NCBI GenBank assembly: GCA_002315995.1
Contig: DCHN01000048.1
Coordinates: forward strand, 860-6,376
DNA: 5,517 bases
Reading direction: 5' to 3'
From: Bacteroidales bacterium UBA1751
GTDB taxonomy: Bacteria; Bacteroidota; Bacteroidia; Bacteroidales; UBA932
Shown here: positions 1 to 5,517 of the stretch, piece after piece
Position numbering within the stretch: position 1 is the stretch's first letter
Layout of the letters: each line of letters begins with the position of its first letter
Position numbers and translations under genes: made by a program
The notes under the pieces: model-generated
What the model was told of the DNA's origin: nothing
The model's input: the letters and a program-made list of their open reading frames with translations, nothing else
The model's database searches: none

Positions 1-867
1 CTGTCGGGGCTGAAGGAGTTTACCGTTGAGGTGAATCCGAACGATGTAACCCCACAGTTCGCATCATTTCTGAAAAGGCTTGGGGTGAACAGGGTCAGCA
101 TGGGAATACAGTCTTTCAATGATGCTCATCTCAAATGGATGAACAGAAGACACTCCTCAAGTGAAGCAGTTGAAGCTTTCAATAATCTGCGTTCAGCCGG
201 GTTTTCGAACATAAGTTGCGATCTTATTTTCGGTTTTCCCTCTCTATCTGCTTCAGAGTGGTTGGAAAGCATAGCCAAAATGGTTGCGCTTGCACCGGAG
301 CACATCTCATGCTACCAGATGAGTGTGGAGAAGGGTACTCCGCTTGCTCTATGGCAAGTGGAAATGCCTTCACAAGAGGAGAGTGCAAACCAATACTCTG
401 TGCTGCAGAGGGAACTGTTAGTTGCCGGATATCAGCAGTACGAAATTTCCAACTTCGCGTTGCCAGGCTACGAGTCAAAGCACAACTCCTCATACTGGAA
501 CGCAGCGCCGTATCTGGGCTTCGGACCGGGGGCGCACTCATTCAACGGAAAGTGCAGGAGTTGGAATGTGCCGGTATTGAAGCGTTATTTGGAGTATTGG
601 AATGAGGGGGAAGCGGCAAAAGATGTTACAGGCTCTGAGCAGCTTACTCCAGAGAATCTCTTCAATGAGATGATTATGCTGGGGCTAAGGCAGGTGCGCG
701 GAGTGAGCAAATCTGCACTTGAGGCATTACCGTATTACCATTTGGTGCACAAAGAAATCCTCCGCCAAAAAACTCTGGGAAATCTGGAGGAGGATAATGG
801 TTATATACGCATCCCGGCATCAAAGCTCTTCATTTCTGACAGCATCATACGGGAACTCTTTGTATAA
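1..867 (+). CDS. hemW: HemW-type radical SAM heme chaperone, 3' part (5' end outside window)
   Basis: The reading frame is open from the first base and ends at TAA 865-867, giving 288 visible residues. The GTG at 31 is an internal valine inside the conserved E-x-N-P segment (EVNP, visible residues 10-13), not a start. HemW proteins are usually about 375-380 residues, so roughly 90-100 N-terminal residues, including the CxxxCxxC iron-sulfur motif, lie upstream. Visible family marks are MGIQSFN, DLIFGFP, HISCYQMSVEKGTPL, YEISNFA, the HNxxYW motif as HNSSYW (encoded at 481-498), YLGFGPGAHS, and a C-terminal HemN_C-like region from about NLFNEMIMLGLRQVRG to the end. HNxxYW favours HemW over true oxygen-independent coproporphyrinogen oxidase (HemN), although such genes are often annotated as the oxidase. 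HemW binds heme and delivers it to cytochrome-type proteins in the cytoplasm or at the inner membrane. Its codon choice looks more mixed than in the two other genes. It converges on gcvP, with 59 bp between the two stop codons. Confidence 0.9.
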   Translation: MSGLKEFTVEVNPNDVTPQFASFLKRLGVNRVSMGIQSFNDAHLKWMNRRHSSSEAVEAFNNLRSAGFSNISCDLIFGFPSLSASEWLESIAKMVALAPEHISCYQMSVEKGTPLALWQVEMPSQEESANQYSVLQRELLVAGYQQYEISNFALPGYESKHNSSYWNAAPYLGFGPGAHSFNGKCRSWNVPVLKRYLEYWNEGEAAKDVTGSEQLTPENLFNEMIMLGLRQVRGVSKSALEALPYYHLVHKEILRQKTLGNLEEDNGYIRIPASKLFISDSIIRELFV

Positions 868-875
868 GTAACAAA

Positions 876-905
876 CCCCGTTCACAATGAATGATGTGAA
901 CGGGG
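876..905. terminator. Hairpin terminator shared by convergent hemW and gcvP
   Basis: CCCCGTTCAC at 876-885 pairs perfectly with GTGAACGGGG at 896-905 across a 10-nt loop. The hairpin starts 8 nt after the hemW stop and lies 21 nt beyond the gcvP stop. Past the stem, the + strand reads CTTGATTCATTT and the - strand reads TTTGTTAC. Both tracts are only moderately T-rich, so intrinsic termination is likely but not textbook in either direction. The strong GC stem in the only gap between two converging genes supports a bidirectional terminator. Confidence 0.8.
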
Positions 906-926
906 CTTGATTCATTTATGGTTCAA

Positions 927-3764
927 TTAGCAGAACTCCTCGCAGGTTGGAGCAAGGTTACGGTCGCCCCAGCCGTTGTCAACTCTTGCACATGCGGGCC
1001 AGAACTTGTTCTCCTTGAGCCACTCGAATGGATATGCGGCCTCTGTTCTGGTGTACTTGTGGTTCCACTCGTCTGCGCAGCACTCAACTGCAGTATGAGG
1101 ACTCATTCTTACAGGGTTGTCCTCTGCATCGAATTCACCGCTCTTTATCTTGTCGCACTCATGCTTGATCTGCTTGAGAGCATCAGCGAATCTGTCGAGC
1201 TCTGCAAGCGGTTCACTCTCGGTAGGTTCAACCATAAGGGTCTCGTGTACTGGGAAAGAGAGTGTAGGTGCGTGGAAGCCGTAGTCCATAAGACGTTTTG
1301 CAAGGTCGGTGGCATCAACACCATACTCAGCTTTGAAGTGACGGCAGTCAATGATGCACTCGTGACCTACGCGGCCTGTAGCACCATGATAGAGTGTCTG
1401 GTATTCAGGAGCGCACTCTGCGGCAATGTAGTTTGCATTGAGAATTGCAACCTGGGTTGATTTCTTCAAACCTGCAGCACCGAGCATCTTGATATATGCG
1501 TGGGTAATAGGGAGAAGAAGAGCGTTTCCATAAGGGGCTGCAGATACTGCATTCACACCCTTTCCGCCGCACTCCTCTACTACTGGGTGACCAGGAAGGT
1601 ATGGAGCAAGAGCCTTTGTACAGCAAATAGGACCAACACCAGGACCACCGCCACCGTGAGGCATTGCAAATGACTTATGGAGGTTGAGGTGACATACGTC
1701 GGCGCCAATGTAACCAGGGCAGGTTACACCAATCTGGCCATTCATGTTTGCACCATCCATATATACAAGACCGCCGTTTGCGTGAATTGTGTCAACAATC
1801 TCTCTGATCTTTACCTCAAAGATACCATGTGTTGAAGGGTAGGTTATCATAAGGCCTGCAAGGTTCTCCTTGTTCTCCTGAGCCTTCTGTTTGAGCTCCT
1901 CAACATTGATGTTTCCACCCTCGTCGCATCCTACAAGAACAATCTTGAAGCCTGCCATTGCAGCAGATGCAGGGTTGGTGCCGTGGGCTGAGGTTGGAAT
2001 TATAATGGTATCCCTGTTCTCCTGACCTGTTGCACGGAGGTAACCTCTTATTGTAGAGAGGCCTGCATACTCACCGGCAGCGCCTGAGTTAGGCTGGAGG
2101 GAGCAGGCATAAAATCCTGTAATTGCACAGAGGTCAGCTTCAAGCTCCTTTATCATCTGAAGGTAACCCTCAACCTGGTTGCTTGGAGCGTATGGATGAA
2201 CATTGGTGAGTTCTGCCCATGAGAGAGGGAGCATCTCAACTGCAGCGTTCAATTTCATTGTACAACTTCCAAGTGGAATCATTGAGTGTGTAAGTGAAAT
2301 ATCCTTGCGCTCAAGTTTCTTGATGTATCTCATCATATCTGTTTCAGAGTGGTATTTGCTGAATACAGACTCTGTGAGAATTGCGCTTTCACGGGCCATG
2401 AAGCTATCTTGTGCAGGGTGAGCACAACCGTTCGGGGTCACACCAAAAATGGCGAGAACAGCTTTGGCCTCCTCACAGTTTGTGAGTTCGTCGAAGCTTA
2501 TCTTCACCTTGCCATCTTCAATATAGTTGAAGTTGTAACCTGCAGCCTCTGCCTTTGTCTTGATGCTCTTGATGTCGAGTGCTGCACCTTTATAACCCTT
2601 AATGGAGATGGTATCATAGAAGTGCTCGCATTCGAGCTCATAGCCTGCCTCCTTGAGGAAACCTGCAATGCCATGTGCATATTGTGCAACCTTGGCTGCA
2701 ATATCCTTTACACCCTCAGCTCCATGATATACTGCATACATTCCGCTCATTGTTGCCATGAGAGCTGTTGCTGTACATACGTTTGAAGTGGCTTTCTCTC
2801 TCTTTATGTGCTGCTCACGTGTCTGGAGTGCAAGTCTTACGGCCTTGTTTCCGAGTCTGTCAACAGATACGCCAATGATTCTTCCAGGTATGTTTCTCTT
2901 GAAGGCATCTTTTGTTGCCATATATCCGGCTGTAGGGCCACCGAATCCCATAGGAAGACCGAATCTCTGTGCTGAACCAACTGCGCAGTCAGCACCCCAT
3001 GCTGCAGGCTCCTTGAGAACTGCAAGGGCAAGAAGGTCGCAGTATGCAGTTACAAGACCGCCTGCTGCATGAATCTTCTCGCAGAATGCTGTGTAATCCC
3101 TCACTTCACCGTTTGAGGCAGGATACTGAACCATTGCGCCGTAGCACATAGGCTCTACTTCGTATGTTTTGAAATCACCAGTGTGAATCTCTATGCCAAG
3201 GCCTTTTGCCCTTGTCTTGAGAACTGAAAGAACCTGAGGGTAAACGTTGTTGTCAACGAAAATCACATTCTTTCCAGCTTTTACAGCTTCGCGGCCACGG
3301 AGCTCGTACATCATTCTCATAGCCTCACCAGCTGCCTGCGCATCGTCCAGCATTGAACAGTTGGAGAGGTTGAAACCTGTAAGTGAACTGATCATTGTCT
3401 GGAAAACGAGGAGGGCCTCAAGTCTTCCCTGTGAAATCTCAGCCTGATATGGAGTGTATGATGTATACCAGCTTGGGTTTTCAAAGATATTTCTTACAAC
3501 AACAGGAAGAACGCCTGTGCCAAAGAAACCCTCACCAATGAGTGAACGGAAATCCTTGTTCTTTGAAATCATTTTCTTGAGAGAAGCAAGATATGCGTTT
3601 TCTCCCATAGGTTCATCCAGCTTGATATCCTCAGGAAGAAGAATATCAGATGGAACAGTCTCTTTTGTGAGTTCATCCAGACTCTTCAGACCAAGGCGGT
3701 TGAGCATGAATTGAATATCCTTCTCTCTTGGACCAATGTGTCTGTCAGCAAAATTATATGCCAT
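927..3764 (-). CDS. gcvP: Glycine dehydrogenase (decarboxylating), glycine cleavage system P-protein, full length
   Basis: This 945-residue protein has the length of the single-chain, fused type of P-protein (E. coli about 957), not the split GcvPA/GcvPB form. It decarboxylates glycine with pyridoxal phosphate and passes the aminomethyl group to the lipoyl arm of GcvH, in the cytoplasm. The N-terminal half opens with ADRHIGP (residues 6-12) and carries the SYTPYQAEISQGRLEAL segment near 102. The C-terminal half holds SMIPLGSCTMKLNA (494-507), QPNSGAAGEYAGL (557-569), SAHGTNPASAAM (592-603), DGANMN (670-675), and the cofactor site LNLHKSFAMPHGGGG with Schiff-base lysine K697. NPVRMSPHT (883-891) and GDRNL (933-937) close the protein. 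The start is well fixed: an in-frame TAA lies seven codons upstream (3783-3785) with no other start codon between. There is no Shine-Dalgarno sequence. No gcvT, gcvH or lpd is adjacent, so the partners must be encoded elsewhere. Confidence 0.98.
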   Translation of the reverse strand: MAYNFADRHIGPREKDIQFMLNRLGLKSLDELTKETVPSDILLPEDIKLDEPMGENAYLASLKKMISKNKDFRSLIGEGFFGTGVLPVVVRNIFENPSWYTSYTPYQAEISQGRLEALLVFQTMISSLTGFNLSNCSMLDDAQAAGEAMRMMYELRGREAVKAGKNVIFVDNNVYPQVLSVLKTRAKGLGIEIHTGDFKTYEVEPMCYGAMVQYPASNGEVRDYTAFCEKIHAAGGLVTAYCDLLALAVLKEPAAWGADCAVGSAQRFGLPMGFGGPTAGYMATKDAFKRNIPGRIIGVSVDRLGNKAVRLALQTREQHIKREKATSNVCTATALMATMSGMYAVYHGAEGVKDIAAKVAQYAHGIAGFLKEAGYELECEHFYDTISIKGYKGAALDIKSIKTKAEAAGYNFNYIEDGKVKISFDELTNCEEAKAVLAIFGVTPNGCAHPAQDSFMARESAILTESVFSKYHSETDMMRYIKKLERKDISLTHSMIPLGSCTMKLNAAVEMLPLSWAELTNVHPYAPSNQVEGYLQMIKELEADLCAITGFYACSLQPNSGAAGEYAGLSTIRGYLRATGQENRDTIIIPTSAHGTNPASAAMAGFKIVLVGCDEGGNINVEELKQKAQENKENLAGLMITYPSTHGIFEVKIREIVDTIHANGGLVYMDGANMNGQIGVTCPGYIGADVCHLNLHKSFAMPHGGGGPGVGPICCTKALAPYLPGHPVVEECGGKGVNAVSAAPYGNALLLPITHAYIKMLGAAGLKKSTQVAILNANYIAAECAPEYQTLYHGATGRVGHECIIDCRHFKAEYGVDATDLAKRLMDYGFHAPTLSFPVHETLMVEPTESEPLAELDRFADALKQIKHECDKIKSGEFDAEDNPVRMSPHTAVECCADEWNHKYTRTEAAYPFEWLKENKFWPACARVDNGWGDRNLAPTCEEFC

Positions 3765-3836
3765 ACTACTATTATTATATTGTTAATTGATTATTGTCTC
3801 TGCGCTTCAGCGAAAAATTTGAAAACAAATAAGTAA

Positions 3837-3844
3837 CAAAAATA
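3837..3844 (-). promoter_or_regulatory. Candidate -7 box for gcvP (weak)
   Basis: Read on the - strand this is TATTTTTG, which matches the Bacteroidetes -7 consensus TAnnTTTG. It would put the transcription start near 3830 and give gcvP a leader of roughly 65 nt. No good -33 TTG/TTTG lies at the expected 19-21 nt: the nearest TTTG (3856-3859 on the - strand) is only 11 nt away. In AT-rich DNA the match could be chance. Confidence 0.3.
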
Positions 3845-3888
3845 ACACTTTTCAGCAAATTCCCATTATAACCAATGATAATAATCGG

Positions 3889-3903
3889 CTTTCAATTTGA
3901 AAG
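3889..3903. repeat. 15-nt palindrome between the divergent promoters
   Basis: CTTTCAA at 3889-3895 and TTGAAAG at 3897-3903 are perfect inverted repeats around a single central T. The near-zero spacing cannot form a stable RNA hairpin loop, so a protein-binding DNA site is the more natural reading. It is followed at once by TTCAAAG (3904-3910), which resembles the right arm. No regulator is identified. Confidence 0.45.
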
Positions 3904-3947
3904 TTCAAAGAAATCACCTCTTTTGCAGAAAGGTGATATCTGTTGAA
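3904..3947. repeat. Nested inverted repeat, possible operator or leader hairpin
   Basis: The core arms are ATCACCT (3913-3919) and AGGTGAT (3931-3937), perfect over 7 bp around 11 nt. They are enclosed by a second pair, TTCAA (3904-3908) and TTGAA (3943-3947), offset by 4 and 5 nt. The core can extend inward by two or three pairs if C3920 is bulged. It sits upstream of the rightward promoter and of the weak gcvP candidate, so in DNA it could be a shared operator. If gcvP transcription starts farther right than proposed, it would instead be a stem-loop in the gcvP leader. Confidence 0.5.
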
Positions 3948-3975
3948 AAATAATTGACAACAAAGTGTAAAGTGC

Positions 3976-4005
3976 TTGTTTTCAATAAAAAAATATCTAC
4001 CTTTG
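3976..4005 (+). promoter_or_regulatory. Bacteroidetes-type promoter (-33/-7) for the SusC-like gene
   Basis: TTG at 3976-3978 serves as the -33 element and TACCTTTG at 3998-4005 matches the -7 consensus TAnnTTTG exactly. The 19-nt gap is in the usual range for the primary sigma factor of this phylum. Transcription would start near 4010-4014, leaving a leader of about 110 nt before the ATG at 4124. Confidence 0.75.
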
Positions 4006-4058
4006 GGGTGCTTTTATTTTATAATGGGGGTTGAAGGCATTGTAATCAAGTAGACAAC

Positions 4059-4071
4059 TTACAAATTGTAA
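4059..4071 (+). repeat. Small palindrome in the predicted leader of the SusC-like mRNA
   Basis: TTACAA and TTGTAA flank one central A (TTACAAATTGTAA). It lies downstream of the predicted transcription start, about 50 nt before the start codon. The arms are short and AT-rich, so this may be a chance repeat; as RNA it would be weak, and as DNA it could be a small operator. Confidence 0.3.
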
Positions 4072-4123
4072 CTAAAACATAAATATTATTACAAATTCTT
4101 AATATTAACTTAATTTTTAACAA

Positions 4124-5517
4124 ATGAAAGGTATTAAACTATTTTTCACAACATTGTTCCTTGCCGCAGTAACATGCGCGTATGCACAGAACATACAGGT
4201 TTCAGGAACAGTTTATGATGATCAGGGTGTTGCCATACCTGGAGCAGCCGTTAAAGTAGTCGGCGGTTCTACTATTGTGGTAACTGACATTGATGGTAAA
4301 TACAAAGTCAATGCTCCTGCAAACGGTGCCCTCAAGTTTGAGATTTCAGGCTACAAAGAGGCTACCGTACAGATTCAGAACAAATCAGTCGTTGATGTGA
4401 CTCTTGCAATTGAAATGGAGCAGTTGGACGATGTTATGGTTGTTGCTTATGGTACCGTAAAGAAGGAGTCCTTCACAGGTTCCGCATCAACTGTAAAGAA
4501 GGAGGATATCACAAAGAGATCTGTAAGTAACATTACAAAGGCTTTGGATGGTCTTGCTCCTGGTGTTGTTTCAACATCCGGTGGTGGACAGCCTGGTTCA
4601 GTTGCTTCAATTCAGATTCGTGGATATGGTTCAATCAATGGTTCAACCTCACCTCTCTATGTAGTTGACGGTATTCCATTCGACGGCTCAGTTACATCAA
4701 TCAACCCTGCCGACATTGAGTCAGTATCAGTATTGAAGGATGCCTCTGCAGGTGCCCTCTATGGTGCTCGTGGTTCAAACGGTGTAATCATGATTACTAC
4801 AAAGCGTGGTTCAAAGGACAGAACACACGTATCTTACAGAGGCCTTGTTGGTGTGTCATCACGTTCAATAAAGGAGTACGACCTTGTTAACATGAACGAA
4901 TTTGTTGAGTTGACTTGGGAGGCTTACAAGAACGGCTACCAATACAAATCAGGCTATTCGCCAGAGCAGGCCATTACCATGGCAAATCAGTCCCTTGGAA
5001 AGAACCTTGGCGGTGAGTTCTACAACCCTTGGAAGAACAAGACTTGGGCAACTCTGATTGATCCTACCACAGGCAAGATAGCTTCTGATGCTGGTACTCC
5101 TGCATGGAACGAGAACTGGATGGACGAGATTACAAAGAACAATGCAATAAGAACAGAGCATAACCTAAATATCAGTGGCGGTAACGACAAGACACAGTAT
5201 ATGATCTCTCTTGGCTACCTCTATGAAGATGGTGTTCTGCGCAGCACACACTTCGACCGTTACAGCGGAAAGGTAAGTGTTGACCATCAGGCCAAATATT
5301 GGTTGAGAGGTGGTTTCAATGCAAATCTTTCATATACCAAGTCAAACCAGCCTAACCAGACTTCAGGTTCATACACATCAAACGTATGGTACACCGCGCA
5401 GTTCATGGCTCCTATCTATCCTATGTATTTGAAGGATGAGAATGGTAAGGATGCTCTTGATGACTTCGGAAATCGTCAGCTCGACTATGGCGACGGTAAA
5501 TTGAACGCCAGACCAAA
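4124..5517 (+). CDS. SusC/RagA-family TonB-linked outer-membrane transporter, 5' part (3' end outside window)
   Basis: The first 464 codons are visible with no stop; family members usually run to about 1000 residues, so more than half is missing. Residues 1-21 form a signal peptide (MKGIK, a hydrophobic stretch, then AYA before Q22). Residues about 25-97 are a carboxypeptidase-regulatory-like beta-sandwich domain (SGTVYDDQG, TDIDGKYKV, ISGYKEATV). A TonB-box-like stretch LDDVMVVAYG (101-110) follows. The plug domain spans about 115-229 with ALDGLAPGV, IQIRGYGS, PLYVVDGIP, DIESVSVLKDASAGALYGARG and GVIMITTKRG. Beta-barrel strands then begin, including NLNISGGNDKTQYMISLGY. The protein should sit in the outer membrane and import a ligand, often a glycan or peptide, using TonB energy with a SusD-like lipoprotein lid. 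The substrate cannot be told from this part. There is no extra N-terminal STN signalling domain, so sigma/anti-sigma signalling is not indicated. An in-frame TAA two codons upstream (4118-4120) fixes the start; there is no Shine-Dalgarno sequence. Confidence 0.95.
   Translation, partial: MKGIKLFFTTLFLAAVTCAYAQNIQVSGTVYDDQGVAIPGAAVKVVGGSTIVVTDIDGKYKVNAPANGALKFEISGYKEATVQIQNKSVVDVTLAIEMEQLDDVMVVAYGTVKKESFTGSASTVKKEDITKRSVSNITKALDGLAPGVVSTSGGGQPGSVASIQIRGYGSINGSTSPLYVVDGIPFDGSVTSINPADIESVSVLKDASAGALYGARGSNGVIMITTKRGSKDRTHVSYRGLVGVSSRSIKEYDLVNMNEFVELTWEAYKNGYQYKSGYSPEQAITMANQSLGKNLGGEFYNPWKNKTWATLIDPTTGKIASDAGTPAWNENWMDEITKNNAIRTEHNLNISGGNDKTQYMISLGYLYEDGVLRSTHFDRYSGKVSVDHQAKYWLRGGFNANLSYTKSNQPNQTSGSYTSNVWYTAQFMAPIYPMYLKDENGKDALDDFGNRQLDYGDGKLNARP

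Larger units (their letters stand above)
3765..4123. other. AT-rich divergent intergenic region between gcvP and the SusC-like gene
   Basis: This 359-bp stretch separates two divergently transcribed genes and contains no plausible gene of its own. It is clearly more AT-rich than the flanking coding DNA. It holds a Bacteroidetes-type promoter for the rightward gene (3976-4005), a weak -7 candidate for gcvP (3837-3844), a 15-nt palindrome (3889-3903), a nested inverted repeat (3904-3947), and a small palindrome in the rightward leader (4059-4071). I see no conserved riboswitch core, including no recognisable glycine-riboswitch signature, although that judgement is by eye only. Confidence 0.85.

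Noticed and set aside
216..605. Open frames on both strands overlapping hemW
   Set aside because: hemW residues across this stretch are clearly conserved, and the alternative frames give low-complexity, unrecognisable products.
918..1460. 180-codon open frame on the + strand antisense to the 3' end of gcvP
   Set aside because: It lies wholly opposite a strongly conserved gcvP region, its product resembles no known protein and has no domain pattern, and no promoter match precedes it. It is a shadow of gcvP codon structure.
3803..3812. Mini-hairpin CGC-TTCA-GCG in the putative gcvP leader
   Set aside because: A 3-bp stem is too short to support a regulatory structure or terminator.
3973..4013. 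Direct repeat of GTGCTT followed by T-rich sequence at 3973 and 4008
   Set aside because: Only six bases match exactly and the rest is T/A-rich. The first copy overlaps the -33 element, but nothing else supports an operator.
3954..4025. TTGACA (3954-3959) and TATAAT (4020-4025), perfect E. coli sigma-70 hexamers
   Set aside because: They are 60 nt apart instead of about 17, and the primary sigma factor of this phylum uses a different consensus. The TACCTTTG promoter between them is a better fit.
3765..4123. Riboswitch upstream of gcvP (glycine riboswitch considered)
   Set aside because: I could not recognise the conserved core of a glycine or other known riboswitch on the - strand, and the region is very AT-rich. 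A covariance-model search (Infernal against Rfam) would settle it; a significant hit would overturn this.
4949..5161. 70-codon open frame on the - strand inside the SusC-like gene
   Set aside because: The + strand frame is a recognisable barrel region, and the antisense product has no recognisable features.
1..5517. CRISPR array, insertion sequence, phage, toxin-antitoxin or other defence system
   Set aside because: No regularly spaced repeats, transposase, integrase or small paired genes are visible. All coding space is taken by three ordinary family members.

Overview
The window looks like a chromosomal segment of an anaerobic Bacteroidota bacterium, most likely of the order Bacteroidales. 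Four things point that way: a SusC/RagA-type TonB-linked outer-membrane protein; a promoter of the Bacteroidetes type (-33 TTG, 19 nt, -7 TACCTTTG); no Shine-Dalgarno sequence ahead of either visible start codon; and AT-rich intergenic DNA between coding regions of moderate GC. Genus or species cannot be named from this sequence.

Layout. (1) Positions 1-867, + strand: the 3' part of hemW, a radical-SAM family heme chaperone, cut by the left edge. (2) About 876-905: a perfect 10-bp GC-rich hairpin between two convergent genes, probably a bidirectional terminator. (3) Positions 927-3764, - strand: complete gcvP, the pyridoxal-phosphate-dependent P-protein of the glycine cleavage system. (4) Positions 3765-4123: a 359-bp AT-rich divergent intergenic region. 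It holds a good promoter for the rightward gene, a poor candidate for gcvP, and several inverted repeats that may be operators or leader structures. (5) Positions 4124-5517, + strand: the first 464 codons of a SusC/RagA-family TonB-dependent transporter, cut by the right edge.

The three genes do not form one pathway. GcvP belongs to one-carbon and glycine metabolism, HemW to heme delivery, and the SusC-like protein to nutrient uptake at the outer membrane. No other glycine-cleavage gene (gcvT, gcvH, lpd) lies beside gcvP, and whether a SusD partner follows the transporter lies outside the window. I found no CRISPR array, mobile element, tRNA, rRNA or recognisable riboswitch class, and no convincing undescribed system. 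The part most worth a second look is the 359-bp divergent region with its nested dyad symmetry.
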